44,537 nt of DNA from an uncultured Lactobacillus sp. Lineage in GTDB: Bacteria > Bacillota > Bacilli > Lactobacillales > Lactobacillaceae. The notes below the pieces were generated by a model, which was not told where the DNA came from, did no database searches, and saw nothing but the letters and a program-made list of their open reading frames with translations. The stretch is taken from NCBI GenBank assembly GCA_948500755.1, contig CAOOYH010000012.1:1-44537 (forward strand), in the 5' to 3' direction. Position 1 is the stretch's first letter. Each line of letters starts with the position of its first letter. Positions 33,185 to 42,795 of this stretch are shown here, in pieces. Both the position numbers and the translations under genes were made by a program.

Positions 33185-33712
33185 TTAAGCATCACTGTAC
33201 TTTACTAAAGAATATATGTCTAAATCTGGGAATTGTTCTCTTCCCTTAAGATCAGTTAATTCAATATAAAATGCTGCCCCTACTACTTCTCCGCCTAAGT
33301 TTTCGATTAATTCCTTAGTTGCGTGAAGAGTACCAGCAGTTGCCATCAAGTCATCACAGATTACAACTTTTTGACCTGGCTTAATTGCATCTTTATGCAT
33401 TTCTAAGACATTAGAACCATATTCTAAATCATAAGAAGCACTTTCTACTTCGCGTGGCAACTTATGAGGCTTACGAGCTGGTACAAAACCAACTCCTAAT
33501 TCTGTTGCAACAGGACAGCCAACAATAAATCCACGGGCTTCTGGTCCAACAATTACTTCTGCTCCACGACTTTTAGCATAATCAGCTAATTCATGGGTAG
33601 CAGCGCGATATAATTTCCCATCTTGCAAAATTGGGGTGATATCGCGAAAGACAATCCCCTTATTTGGAAAATCCTGTACACTTGCAATGTGTTCTTTAAA
33701 ATCAATTGCCAT
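33185..33712 (-). CDS. apt: Adenine phosphoribosyltransferase
   Basis: 175 residues; salvages adenine to AMP with PRPP. The PRPP loop reads VVICDDLMATAGTLHA (about 120-135), and GPEARGFIVGCPVA lies near 57-70. The common form of the loop has TGGT; here it is TAGT, a mild variant. GGAGG is 11 bases before the ATG. It follows recJ, as in many Firmicutes, with 134 bp between. Confidence 0.96.
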   Translation of the reverse strand: MAIDFKEHIASVQDFPNKGIVFRDITPILQDGKLYRAATHELADYAKSRGAEVIVGPEARGFIVGCPVATELGVGFVPARKPHKLPREVESASYDLEYGSNVLEMHKDAIKPGQKVVICDDLMATAGTLHATKELIENLGGEVVGAAFYIELTDLKGREQFPDLDIYSLVKYSDA

Positions 33713-33777
33713 TTAAAGAGAAACCTCCATTTTAGACTCTCATTGAAAAATTAGACCTAGCGGTCTTTGACTTGTAT

Positions 33778-33786
33778 ATTTTACCA
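33778..33786 (-). promoter_or_regulatory. Extended -10 upstream of apt
   Basis: Minus strand TGGTAAAAT. A small AGACC/GGTCT hairpin (33753-33766 region) lies between it and apt and could act as a weak attenuator. recJ read-through may also supply apt. Confidence 0.45.
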
Positions 33787-33846
33787 AATTTTTGCTTTAA
33801 AATCAGGCTTAAACCGAACTTTTTAATAATTTATAACTAGTAATGA

Positions 33847-36117
33847 TCACTTCAAATATTGTTTAACATAATTAATCAATTGATTTGATGGCATCATTCT
33901 TAACTGATTAGTAAATTTTATCTGAGAGGATATACTATTAAAATATTTTGAAGCAGTTAGTTTTTTACTTTCGGGATTCTTATTCCCGATAATTTTTCCA
34001 TCAGTAAATGAGACAAAATTCAATTCAAAAAATACACGTAAAATAAATAAAACAGCTTGATAATCTAAACCAAGATAAGAAGATACAGCCTGGTAATCAT
34101 CAATACTTAAGTTTGGATGTGCATAGATATATTTTAAAGTTGCACCAAAAGCATCCCTACTTGGCAAAGTATTGATTGGTAATTGATCAAATAAAAAGCG
34201 TAAATAAAGCTGTTGATACTTTTTCTCCAAAGCAACATTTAACTCCATTTGATTGCGTGGCGTATCTAATAAAGCTACTACTTCAGAATCTCCATTGTAA
34301 TCTTTTGCTAGACTAATCTTTCCTTCTGGGATCCCTAATCCATTCCTAGCCCACGGAATAATCTTTTTATCAAAAATCAAATACTTATCAGCAAATCCCA
34401 TCACATAGTCTTCTTGCCGCATATCAATTACTTGATCAAAAACAGCTAATTTTGGAGCTCCATATTCAATCCCCGCTAGCATCCCTTGAACATTCGAAAT
34501 ATTTTTCCAGCTATTAAGAGAAAGAGTAACGTAAAGTTCTTTAATAAAAGGAAGTAATGTTTGATTTAAAAATCCCTTGTTAAAACCAACAATTGTAAGC
34601 TTCCCCGCATTTTTTTCTGCTGTAAACTTTACATGATTTTTATCTTTTCCCATTTTAAATAGACTCTTAATATGGGGCTCACTAATACTAAAAATTGGTT
34701 CAGGATTACCTGTTCCAAATGGACCAACCAGATTAATCCCAGCTATCGTATCAGGCGTAACTTCTTTTAAATTTAATTCAAAGTCAAAATCTTTTACCTC
34801 AAGATCAGTACTTGGTTTAAAGCTATCCTCAAAGCGTACTCGTAATTCTTCAAGCTTGTCGGCTTTTAAAGATAAACCACAGGCAAAATCATGACCACCA
34901 AATTTATCTAAAAGATCATCCTTCATTGGCTCTAGAGCATTAAACAAATTAAATCCTTCGCTTGATCGGCCAGATCCCTTTAATTCACCTGCTTCATCCT
35001 TAGTGAGGACAAGAGTAGGTTTATGCAACTTTTCGACCACTTTGTTTGCTACGAGTCCTAAGACACCTTCATGAAAATCAGAATTATAAATAACTAGAGT
35101 ATTTCGATGCTGCCAGCCATTCTTTTCAACTTGAGCTAAACAATCGTCATAAACTTTACTTGTAAGTTCTTTTCTCTCATTATTTAATTCTTCAATCCTA
35201 GCGGCTATTTTTTCAGCTTGTTCTTCATCATCACTTAAAAGTAATTCCACGGCTAAACTAGCATCTGCCAAACGTCCAACAGCATTTAATCTAGGTGCAA
35301 TATTAAAGCCAACATGTGTTGCCGTAATTTCTCCCATAGTTAGACCCGCTTGTTTAATCAAAGCGCGCAATCCTGGTCGTTCAGTTTGATTCAGAATATC
35401 TAAACCACGTTTTACAATAATATGGCCTTCACCAGTAACCTTTACCATATCGCCAATTGTTCCAATCATGGCCAAATCTAATAGCTCAGGCATTGTATCT
35501 TGCATTAATGCACGGCAAATTGTATACGCAACCCCTGCTCCACAATAATCATCAAATGGATATTTCTGGCCAGGATAATTACAGTGAACAGTACTGAAGG
35601 CTGCTGGGTTTTGATCTTGAAAAGTATGATGATCAGTTAAAATCACATCGACACCATGTTCTTGAGCGTACTTTATTTCTTCTACACCAGTTACACCATT
35701 GTCAACAGTAATAATTAACTTAGTTCCATCTTCTACTATCTCTTGATAGCGAGTCATGTTCGGTCCATAACCATCTTTAAATCTATCGGGAATAAAAAAA
35801 TGAACATCGGCACCCAAAATTTCCAAAGTATCCATCATGATACTAGTTGCTGTGATTCCATCCGCATCATAATCACCATAGATGGTTATCTTTTCACCAT
35901 TATCAATTGCTTGATTAATTCGATCAATTGTCTTTTCCATATCATGCATCAAAAAAGGATCAGCTAGATCATTTTCGTCTGCATTTAACCAAAAATCTAA
36001 TTTTTCTGCAGTATTTATCCCTCTTAAAGCAAAAAGTTTAGCTTGAATATCAGTTAAACCATAATCCTTAATTAACTCTTGATCTAAATTAGTTGCTTGT
36101 CTTTGTTGCCATTTCAT
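33847..36117 (-). CDS. recJ: Single-strand DNA exonuclease RecJ
   Basis: 756 residues. DHH-family phosphoesterase core with DYDADGITA (82-90) and TDHHTF (DHH at 162-164), the DHHA1 region including GGHDFACGLSL, an OB-fold (about 450-560) and a Firmicutes-type C-terminal domain. It degrades single-stranded DNA 5' to 3' in recombination and mismatch repair. The site before the ATG is weak. It has its own strong promoter after the sortase terminator. Confidence 0.96.
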   Translation of the reverse strand: MKWQQRQATNLDQELIKDYGLTDIQAKLFALRGINTAEKLDFWLNADENDLADPFLMHDMEKTIDRINQAIDNGEKITIYGDYDADGITATSIMMDTLEILGADVHFFIPDRFKDGYGPNMTRYQEIVEDGTKLIITVDNGVTGVEEIKYAQEHGVDVILTDHHTFQDQNPAAFSTVHCNYPGQKYPFDDYCGAGVAYTICRALMQDTMPELLDLAMIGTIGDMVKVTGEGHIIVKRGLDILNQTERPGLRALIKQAGLTMGEITATHVGFNIAPRLNAVGRLADASLAVELLLSDDEEQAEKIAARIEELNNERKELTSKVYDDCLAQVEKNGWQHRNTLVIYNSDFHEGVLGLVANKVVEKLHKPTLVLTKDEAGELKGSGRSSEGFNLFNALEPMKDDLLDKFGGHDFACGLSLKADKLEELRVRFEDSFKPSTDLEVKDFDFELNLKEVTPDTIAGINLVGPFGTGNPEPIFSISEPHIKSLFKMGKDKNHVKFTAEKNAGKLTIVGFNKGFLNQTLLPFIKELYVTLSLNSWKNISNVQGMLAGIEYGAPKLAVFDQVIDMRQEDYVMGFADKYLIFDKKIIPWARNGLGIPEGKISLAKDYNGDSEVVALLDTPRNQMELNVALEKKYQQLYLRFLFDQLPINTLPSRDAFGATLKYIYAHPNLSIDDYQAVSSYLGLDYQAVLFILRVFFELNFVSFTDGKIIGNKNPESKKLTASKYFNSISSQIKFTNQLRMMPSNQLINYVKQYLK

Positions 36118-36161
36118 TATTTTCTAGTTTACCTAAATCATCTATAAACATCTAAGTTTCT

Positions 36162-36170
36162 ATTATAGCA
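36162..36170 (-). promoter_or_regulatory. Extended -10 promoter of recJ
   Basis: Minus strand TGCTATAAT, a perfect extended -10, 45 bp upstream of the recJ ATG. Confidence 0.75.
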
Positions 36171-36176
36171 AAAGTT

Positions 36177-36211
36177 AAAAAGAATTTACTTCCTTTCATT
36201 AAGAAGCAAAT
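36177..36211 (-). terminator. Terminator of the sortase gene
   Basis: ATTTACTTC (36184-36192) pairs with GAAGCAAAT (36203-36211), one wobble on the minus strand, followed by TCTTTTT. Confidence 0.75.
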
Positions 36212-36215
36212 CCCT

Positions 36216-36905
36216 TTATTTAAGCTTGAAAACTTGAAGATTTTTGTCCGTTGCTGGTTCTTCCGCAATTAATTTTCCTCTAATTGCCCAACGATTAACT
36301 CCACCATCAGCACAAGTAATTAAAGTAACAATATTTTGCTTAGTATTATCCACTAGCCAAACTGCTGTTGGATCAACAATTTTTTTCATATATATTTGAT
36401 AAATATAAATCTTATCTAGATTAGTCAAATATACTCTTTCACCTATTTTAGTGTTTTCTAGTGGTGAAAATAATACTCCCTTAGCAGTCATATAGTGTCC
36501 AGCTAACGGATAGTTTCCCTTTCCCATTACTTGATCAGGTCTCATAGTTCCTCCGCCAGTTGACATGGCATCGTCGCTTAACCCTTTCATAATTGGTAAG
36601 TACATGTTTACGCTGGGAACCGCAATCGCGCCAATTGCATCCGCTGTATTATTGACACGCGATTTTGTTACTTGACCAAAGTCGATTTCCTCTACCTTAG
36701 AAAAATCAAACATTCCTTTTTTCTTTTGATTCTTTTTAACAGTTTCTTTATTCAACTTTTTTAAGGCAGTCGTTTGATTTTGTCTAACCATCATATCTCG
36801 GATCTGACTATTAAAAATCATCCCTAATCCGATAATTAATAAAATAATTGCAGCAATTCTAATGATCCAAGTTTTCTTGGAATTATTTTTCTTTGTTTGT
36901 GCCAT
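36216..36905 (-). CDS. srtA: Class A sortase
   Basis: 229 residues. An N-terminal membrane anchor (about 12-31) is preceded by Lys residues, then comes the sortase barrel. The catalytic triad is His137 (LAGHYM), Cys198 (TLITCADGG) and Arg209 (RWAIRG). It links LPxTG surface proteins to peptidoglycan. Its upstream region has an extended -10 (TGTTAGAAT on the minus strand) and, farther up, three tandem 11-bp repeats that look like an activator site. Single gene. Confidence 0.95.
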   Translation of the reverse strand: MAQTKKNNSKKTWIIRIAAIILLIIGLGMIFNSQIRDMMVRQNQTTALKKLNKETVKKNQKKKGMFDFSKVEEIDFGQVTKSRVNNTADAIGAIAVPSVNMYLPIMKGLSDDAMSTGGGTMRPDQVMGKGNYPLAGHYMTAKGVLFSPLENTKIGERVYLTNLDKIYIYQIYMKKIVDPTAVWLVDNTKQNIVTLITCADGGVNRWAIRGKLIAEEPATDKNLQVFKLK

Positions 36906-36989
36906 TTTTTCTATTCCTTAATTAATTGATACTGTTATAAATTCTAACACAAATTTAGAAAAAGAATATCAATTACCTTAGCAATAGAT

Positions 36990-37022
36990 TTTACGTAGAC
37001 TTTACGTGGACTTTACGTGGAT
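36990..37022. repeat. Three tandem 11-bp repeats upstream of srtA
   Basis: TTTACGTAGAC (36990-37000), TTTACGTGGAC (37001-37011), TTTACGTGGAT (37012-37022). The period is exactly one helical turn and only two bases vary. It lies about 85-115 bp upstream of the srtA start codon, above its promoter and after lepA. The layout TTTACG-N5-TTTACG-N5-TTTACG resembles PhoB/OmpR-family response-regulator sites. Confidence 0.85.
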
Positions 37023-37034
37023 TTATATTTTAAT

Positions 37035-37068
37035 CAAAAAAAGACGCACCAAAAGCCTTGGTACGTCT
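37035..37068 (-). terminator. Terminator of lepA
   Basis: Stem AGACG-x-ACCAA (42-52 of this block) with TTGGT-x-CGTCT (37058-37068), five-base loop, seven T on the minus strand. Confidence 0.92.
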
Positions 37069-37083
37069 ATAAAGTCATGTTAT

Positions 37084-38922
37084 TTATTTACCTTTAATGT
37101 CGTCATCGTTCATTTTTAAAACAGCCATAAATGCATCTTGAGGCACTTCTACTCTACCAACTGCTTTCATTCTCTTTTTACCACGACGCTGTTTCTCAAG
37201 CAATTTTGCACGTCGATCAGGGTCACCGGTATGAATCTTCCAAGTAACATCTTTACGATATGGTTTAATGGTTGCACGAGAAATAATTTTAGCTCCAATG
37301 GCACCTTGAATATCAACTTCAAAGTTCTGACGCGGAATTAATTTCTTCAGCATTATTGTCATTTGACGAGCACGATTTTGTGCTTCTTCACGGTGTGCAA
37401 TAAAGCTGAGAGCATCGATAGGTTCTTTATTAAGAAGCATATCAATTTTAACTAAGTCCGTTGCACGATAACCAGTTATCTCATAATCAAGGGATGCATA
37501 GCCCTTAGTTGAAGATTTTAATTCATCAAAGAAATCATAAATAATTTCGGCTAATGGCATATTGTAAATAACATTTACTCGATACTTATCTAAGTAATCC
37601 ATAGTTACAAATTCGCCGCGCTTTCGCTGACATAATTCCATTACTGGTCCCACAAAATCATTTGGCACCATAATTTCTGCTTTAACATAAGGCTCTTGAA
37701 CTTCCTTATATTCACCAGCATCAGGCAAATCAGCTGGGTTATCAATCAGCTTAGTTGATCCGTCGTTCATAATAGCATGATAGTCTACACTTGGTGCGGT
37801 CATGATTAAATCCATACCAAACTCTTGCTCAAGTCTTTCTTGAACAACGTCCATATGAAGCAATCCTAAAAATCCACATCGGAAACCAAAGCCCAAAGCT
37901 TGAGATGTTTCAGGTTCAAATTCTAAAGCAGCATCATTCAATTGTAACTTTTGAAGCGCTTCTTTCAAATCATCATACTTTTGATTGTCAACTGGATACA
38001 TACCAGAGTAAACCATTGGTGGAATTTGACGATAACCTGGAAGTGGCTTTTCAGTTGGAGTTTCAGCACTAGTAATGGTATCACCAACACGAGTTTCACG
38101 AACTGATTTGATGTTAGCAGTTAAATATCCTACGTCCCCAGCAATAAGCATATCTTTTTTAACTGGATGTGGACTTGAAACACCTACTTCTGTTACTTCA
38201 AATTCTTTTCCAGTATTCATAATACGAATTTTATCGCCTGGTTTAACCGTTCCCTCTTCAATTCGAACAGATAAAACAACACCGCGATAATCATCATATT
38301 TTGAATCAAAAATCAAAGCCTTTAATGGGGCATTGAGGTCACCGTCAGGTGCAGGTACTTTTTTCACAATTTCTTCTAGTAATTCAGGAATACCTTGACC
38401 TGTTTTTCCTGAAACTTCTACTGCATCTGAAGCATCAAGACCAATCATCTCTTCAATTTCATTTTTACACATTTCGGGATCAGCTGATGGTAAATCGATC
38501 TTATTAATAACTGGTAAAATTTCCAAGTCATCATCAATAGCTAAATAAGTATTAGCCAAAGTTTGTGCTTGTACACCTTGAGTGGCATCCACTACTAAGA
38601 GTGCCCCCTCACAGGCCGCTAAAGATCTTGAAACTTCATATGAAAAGTCTACGTGGCCTGGAGTATCAATTAAGTGAAAGATATATGTTTCACCATCTTT
38701 AGCGTGGTATTTTACTTCTACAGAATTTAGCTTAATAGTTATACCACGTTGCCGTTCTAGTGGCATATCGTCAAGTAATTGATTTTTCATTTGACGTTCA
38801 GAAACAGTATCTGTTAATTCTAAAATACGATCTGCAATCGTTGATTTTCCATGATCAATATGGGCAACAATTGAAAAATTTCGAATATGTTTTTGATAAT
38901 CTTGTAATTTTTTTATATCCAT
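37084..38922 (-). CDS. lepA: Elongation factor 4 (LepA)
   Basis: 612 residues; ribosome-binding GTPase. G1 AHIDHGKST (about 20-28), G3 DTPGH, G4 NKIDLPSA, followed by EF-G-like domains and the LepA-specific C-terminal domain (AVGRVEVPQDAFMAVLKM). AAAGG is nine bases before the ATG. It follows dnaJ after a terminator, so it is probably expressed separately from the heat-shock operon. Confidence 0.97.
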   Translation of the reverse strand: MDIKKLQDYQKHIRNFSIVAHIDHGKSTIADRILELTDTVSERQMKNQLLDDMPLERQRGITIKLNSVEVKYHAKDGETYIFHLIDTPGHVDFSYEVSRSLAACEGALLVVDATQGVQAQTLANTYLAIDDDLEILPVINKIDLPSADPEMCKNEIEEMIGLDASDAVEVSGKTGQGIPELLEEIVKKVPAPDGDLNAPLKALIFDSKYDDYRGVVLSVRIEEGTVKPGDKIRIMNTGKEFEVTEVGVSSPHPVKKDMLIAGDVGYLTANIKSVRETRVGDTITSAETPTEKPLPGYRQIPPMVYSGMYPVDNQKYDDLKEALQKLQLNDAALEFEPETSQALGFGFRCGFLGLLHMDVVQERLEQEFGMDLIMTAPSVDYHAIMNDGSTKLIDNPADLPDAGEYKEVQEPYVKAEIMVPNDFVGPVMELCQRKRGEFVTMDYLDKYRVNVIYNMPLAEIIYDFFDELKSSTKGYASLDYEITGYRATDLVKIDMLLNKEPIDALSFIAHREEAQNRARQMTIMLKKLIPRQNFEVDIQGAIGAKIISRATIKPYRKDVTWKIHTGDPDRRAKLLEKQRRGKKRMKAVGRVEVPQDAFMAVLKMNDDDIKGK

Positions 38923-39020
38923 GTTCTCACCCTTTTCGCTTTATTAATTATATCAAAGGCCCACCACTAGATAAAATTCTTAATGCAACATTTTCTTAAA
39001 GTAATTATTTATTACAACAA

Positions 39021-39062
39021 AAATAAAACGCATACCTCAAGACTCAGAGAGATATACGTTTT
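39021..39062 (-). terminator. Terminator of the hrcA-grpE-dnaK-dnaJ operon
   Basis: Stem AAAACG-x-ATA-x-CTC (39025-39038) with its complement (39047-39062), followed on the minus strand by TATTTTTG. Confidence 0.85.
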
Positions 39063-39067
39063 CACTT

Positions 39068-40234
39068 TTATTCTCCGTTTAACTTATCTTTTAAACGTTC
39101 AAAGAAATTCTTTTCTTGTGGGGAAATATTACCGCCACCAGCTTTAACGTAATCAACCAAAGCTTCCTTCTGCTTATCATTAATCTTCTTTGGAATCACT
39201 ACTTTAACTGTTACTTCTTGGTCCCCATTGCCTGTACCATTTATCTTTGGTACACCTTGACCACGCAATTTAAAGTTAGTATTAGGTTGAGTTCCTGCCG
39301 GAATAGTTAAATCAACTGGACCATGAACTGTATTTACACGAATTTTATCGCCTAAAGCTGCTTGAGCAAATGAAATTGGAGCTTCAGTATAGATAGTTGT
39401 ACCATTTCTTCTAAATTCTTTGCTTGGCTTAACTCTAAATACAATGTACAAGTCGCCGTAAGGACCTCCATTCTTTCCGGCTTCTCCTTGACCACTTAAG
39501 CGAATTTGTTGTCCATTATCAATACCAGCTGGAACAGTAACTTGAAGAGTCTGCTTTTTGTCGACGGTACCCTGACCGTGGCAAGTTTGACATGGATGTT
39601 CAATAATTGTTCCACGTCCTCCACACTTGTCACAAGTGGTTTGTTGTTGAATAACACCAAGTGGTGTTTGACGAGTTACAGTCATTACCCCACTTCCATG
39701 ACATTTATCACATGTAATTGGATGAGTACCTTTTTCAGCACCAGAGCCATCACAGGTAGGACAAACTTCACTTCTAGTATAGGTAATATCTGTCTTTTTA
39801 CCCTTAATTGCATCCATAAAATCAATGGTCATCGTATAATCTAAATCTTGACCTTTTTGCGGCGCAGTTGGATCTACACGACTTCTGCCTCCGCCAAATG
39901 CTGAACCAAAGATATCACCGAAAATATCGCCAAAATCACCAAAGCCTTGAGATGAGTATCCACCTTGGCCGCCAAAACCGCCAAAGCCTTGACCACCAAA
40001 GCCACCTTGACCATTTACACCTGCTTGGCCAAATTGGTCATACTGAGCTCTTTTCTGTTTATCATGGAGAACCTCATATGCTTCATTTACTTCCTTGTAT
40101 TTTTCTTCAGCACCAGGTTCATGGTTTAAGTCTGGGTGATATTTTTTTGCTAGTTTACGATATGCCTTACTAATCTCACTTTCACTAGCATTTTTATCAA
40201 CACCCAGCACATCATAATAATCACGTTGTGCCAT
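39068..40234 (-). CDS. dnaJ: Chaperone DnaJ
   Basis: 388 residues. J domain with KYHPDLN (HPD about 34-36), a long Gly/Phe/Gln-rich linker (about 72-118), four CxxCxGxG zinc motifs (CPTCDGSG, CDKCHGSG, CDKCGGRG, CQTCHGQG) and the C-terminal substrate domains. AAAGGAG lies seven bases before the ATG. Stimulates DnaK ATP hydrolysis. Confidence 0.97.
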   Translation of the reverse strand: MAQRDYYDVLGVDKNASESEISKAYRKLAKKYHPDLNHEPGAEEKYKEVNEAYEVLHDKQKRAQYDQFGQAGVNGQGGFGGQGFGGFGGQGGYSSQGFGDFGDIFGDIFGSAFGGGRSRVDPTAPQKGQDLDYTMTIDFMDAIKGKKTDITYTRSEVCPTCDGSGAEKGTHPITCDKCHGSGVMTVTRQTPLGVIQQQTTCDKCGGRGTIIEHPCQTCHGQGTVDKKQTLQVTVPAGIDNGQQIRLSGQGEAGKNGGPYGDLYIVFRVKPSKEFRRNGTTIYTEAPISFAQAALGDKIRVNTVHGPVDLTIPAGTQPNTNFKLRGQGVPKINGTGNGDQEVTVKVVIPKKINDKQKEALVDYVKAGGGNISPQEKNFFERLKDKLNGE

Positions 40235-40256
40235 CTGAAAACTCCTTTATTCATAA

Positions 40257-40290
40257 AAGAAAAGAACTACAATCACGCAGTTCTTTTCTT
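40257..40290 (-). terminator. Intercistronic hairpin between dnaK and dnaJ
   Basis: Perfect 12-bp stem AAGAAAAGAACT (40257-40268) with its complement (40279-40290), only four T after it. It may lower dnaJ relative to dnaK or protect the dnaK mRNA end. Confidence 0.75.
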
Positions 40291-40313
40291 GTTTGATTTA
40301 ATTATAAAACTTT

Positions 40314-42188
40314 TTACTTATCAGGGTCTACCTTATGAAAGTCTCCATCAACAGTTGAACCACCTTGACCGTTGTCTGAGCCATTATCATTGTTTGGTTG
40401 ACCACCATTTTGTGGGCCTTGAGGGCCAGCTTGACCAGCTGCACCTTGAGCACCACCATTTTGTTGGTAAAGCTTAACAGCTAAATCTTGAGCAGCCTTT
40501 GATAAAGCTTCTTTCTTTTCTTTCATTTCATCCAAGTTGTTGTCTTTTTGAGCCTTCTTCAAAGCATCTAAAGCATCTTGAACATTCTTAGTTTCAGTTT
40601 CAGGAACTTTACCCTCAGTTTCCTTTAAAGTCTTTTCAGTAGTAAAGATTAATTGATCTACTTCGTTACGTAAATCAACTTCTTCTTTACGCTTTTTATC
40701 TTCTTCAGCATGCTCTTCAGCATCCTTTTGCATCTTCTTGATTTCTTCATCTGATAAACCAGAAGAACTCTTAATGGTAATCTTTTGTTCCTTACCAGTA
40801 CCCATATCCTTAGCAGATACGTTTACAATACCGTTCTTATCGATATCAAAAGTAACTTGAATTTGTGGAACGCCACGTGGTGCTGGTGGAATATCAGTTA
40901 ATTCAAAGCGTCCTAAAGTTTTGTCATCAGCTGCCATTGGACGTTCACCTTGTAAAACGTGAACATCTACTGCTGGTTGGTTATCAGCTGCAGTTGAGAA
41001 GATTTGGCTCTTTGAAGTTGGGATAGTAGTGTTTCTGTCAATTAACTTCGTGAAGACACCACCCATAGTTTCAATACCAAGTGATAATGGAGTAACATCA
41101 AGTAAAACAATATCCTTAACATCACCTGAGATAACACCACCTTGAATTGCTGCACCTAAAGCAACAGCTTCATCAGGGTTAATTGAGTGGTCAGGTTCTT
41201 TTCCAGCCCAATCCTTAACAGCCTTTTGAACTGCAGGGATACGAGTTGAACCACCGTTTAAAATAACTTTATCAATATCATTTACAGTCAAACCTGCATC
41301 ACTTAAAGCATTGTCAAATGCTACCTTAGTCTTTTGAACTAAATCATCAGTTAATTCATCAAACTTAGCACGAGTCAAATCAGCTTCAAGGTGAAGTGGA
41401 CCAGCTTCTCCAGCAGAAATGAATGGAAGTGAAATGTGAGTTGAGGAAACACCAGATAAGTCTTTCTTAGCCTTTTCTGCAGCATCCTTTAAACGTTGTA
41501 GTGCCATCTTATCGTTAGATAAGTCAACACCATTTTCTTCCTTAAAGTTTTGGATTAACCAATCCATAATTCTTTGGTCAAAGTCGTCACCACCAAGGTG
41601 AGTATCACCATTAGTTGATAATACTTGGAAGACTCCATCACCTAATTGCAAGATAGAAACATCGAAAGTACCACCACCAAGGTCGTATACTAATACTTTT
41701 TCATCATTTTCATCTTTATCAAGACCATATGCTAAAGCTGAAGCAGTTGGTTCATTGATAATTCTTTGAACATTTAAGCCAGCAATTTTACCAGCATCTT
41801 TAGTAGCTTGACGTTGTGCGTCATTGAAATAAGCAGGAACAGTAATAACTGCGTCAGTTACCTTTTCACCCAAATAGTCTTCAGAGAACTTCTTAATGTA
41901 TTGCAAAATGAAAGCTGAAATTTCTTGTGGAGTGTATTCCTTATCGCCAACTTTAACTTTGTAGCCTTCTTCACCCATATGACTCTTGATTGAAACAATA
42001 GTGTTAGGGTTAGTGATTGCTTGACGCTTAGCTACTTCTCCAACTTGAATTTCACCATTTTTAAAAGCAACTACAGAAGGAGTTGTACGGTTACCTTCTG
42101 GGTTAGTAATAATTTTAGGTTCTTTACCTTCAAGTACGGCAACAGCAGAGTTAGTCGTACCTAAGTCAATACCAATAACTTTTGACAT
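40314..42188 (-). CDS. dnaK: Chaperone DnaK (Hsp70)
   Basis: 624 residues. ATPase domain begins IGIDLGTTNSAVAV, with VYDLGGGTFDVSIL and ILNGGSTRIPAVQ; substrate domain; helical lid; Gly/Gln/Asn-rich tail (about 575-615) ending in KVDPDK. Like other Firmicutes DnaK it lacks the 24-residue insert of the E. coli ATPase domain. GC-richer codon use suggests high expression. grpE ends 17 bp upstream. Confidence 0.98.
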   Translation of the reverse strand: MSKVIGIDLGTTNSAVAVLEGKEPKIITNPEGNRTTPSVVAFKNGEIQVGEVAKRQAITNPNTIVSIKSHMGEEGYKVKVGDKEYTPQEISAFILQYIKKFSEDYLGEKVTDAVITVPAYFNDAQRQATKDAGKIAGLNVQRIINEPTASALAYGLDKDENDEKVLVYDLGGGTFDVSILQLGDGVFQVLSTNGDTHLGGDDFDQRIMDWLIQNFKEENGVDLSNDKMALQRLKDAAEKAKKDLSGVSSTHISLPFISAGEAGPLHLEADLTRAKFDELTDDLVQKTKVAFDNALSDAGLTVNDIDKVILNGGSTRIPAVQKAVKDWAGKEPDHSINPDEAVALGAAIQGGVISGDVKDIVLLDVTPLSLGIETMGGVFTKLIDRNTTIPTSKSQIFSTAADNQPAVDVHVLQGERPMAADDKTLGRFELTDIPPAPRGVPQIQVTFDIDKNGIVNVSAKDMGTGKEQKITIKSSSGLSDEEIKKMQKDAEEHAEEDKKRKEEVDLRNEVDQLIFTTEKTLKETEGKVPETETKNVQDALDALKKAQKDNNLDEMKEKKEALSKAAQDLAVKLYQQNGGAQGAAGQAGPQGPQNGGQPNNDNGSDNGQGGSTVDGDFHKVDPDK

Positions 42189-42205
42189 ATATGGAACTTC
42201 CTTTC

Positions 42206-42784
42206 TTATTGAGCCACTACAACCATTGCTGGTCTTAATGTTCTATCTTTATATTGATATCCTTTTTGTAAAACTTTAACTACGCGATCTTTTTGTTCAT
42301 CATTTTCTGCTGCTACAGTTTGAACAGCTTGATGAAGAGAAGGATCAAAAGTATTACCCTCAGCTTTAATTTCAGTAATTCCTTGATCTTTCATCGATTT
42401 AACTAATGAATCAAGAGTCATCTGAACGCCCTTTTGGAGTTGCTTAGCAGCTTCATCATCGGCTTTAACAGCTAATGCTCGCTCCAAGTTATCCATTGCT
42501 GGTAAAACTTCTTTAGCTAGGCTTTGAGACTCATATTTTATTAACTGAGCACGTTCTTTTGCATAGCGCGCTTGCATATTTTGAATCTCAGCTTCACTAC
42601 GTAAGTATTTATCTTCAAGATCCTTATTTCTAGCAGTTAATTCAGCAATTTCTTTTTCATAATTCTCTACTGGATTTTCCTTAACTTCCTCTTTCGGAGC
42701 TGCTTTTGGATCTTTTTTTGGTGCCTTATCTGGGGTCACCTCGTCCTTTAAATCTTTTTCATGCGGAAACTCTTCTTTACTCAC
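42206..42784 (-). CDS. grpE: Nucleotide exchange factor GrpE
   Basis: 192 residues with an acidic, Lys/Glu/Pro-rich disordered N-terminus (1-40), a long coiled coil (about 40-100) and the beta-wing domain with the C-terminal PAMVVVAQ. The start is GTG at 42784, with AAGGAGG six bases upstream. It exchanges ADP on DnaK. The gene lies 11 bp after hrcA. Confidence 0.96.
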   Translation of the reverse strand: MSKEEFPHEKDLKDEVTPDKAPKKDPKAAPKEEVKENPVENYEKEIAELTARNKDLEDKYLRSEAEIQNMQARYAKERAQLIKYESQSLAKEVLPAMDNLERALAVKADDEAAKQLQKGVQMTLDSLVKSMKDQGITEIKAEGNTFDPSLHQAVQTVAAENDEQKDRVVKVLQKGYQYKDRTLRPAMVVVAQ

Positions 42785-42795
42785 AGCTAACCTCC

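Noticed and set aside
36990..37022. The tandem repeats considered as a small CRISPR or minisatellite
   Set aside because: Units are only 11 bp with no spacers, there are just three, and no cas genes are near; a protein-binding array fits better.
39506..40173. Plus-strand frames rich in His, Cys and Thr inside dnaJ
   Set aside because: They mirror the Cys/Gly-rich zinc and linker codons of dnaJ on the other strand; no start signals.
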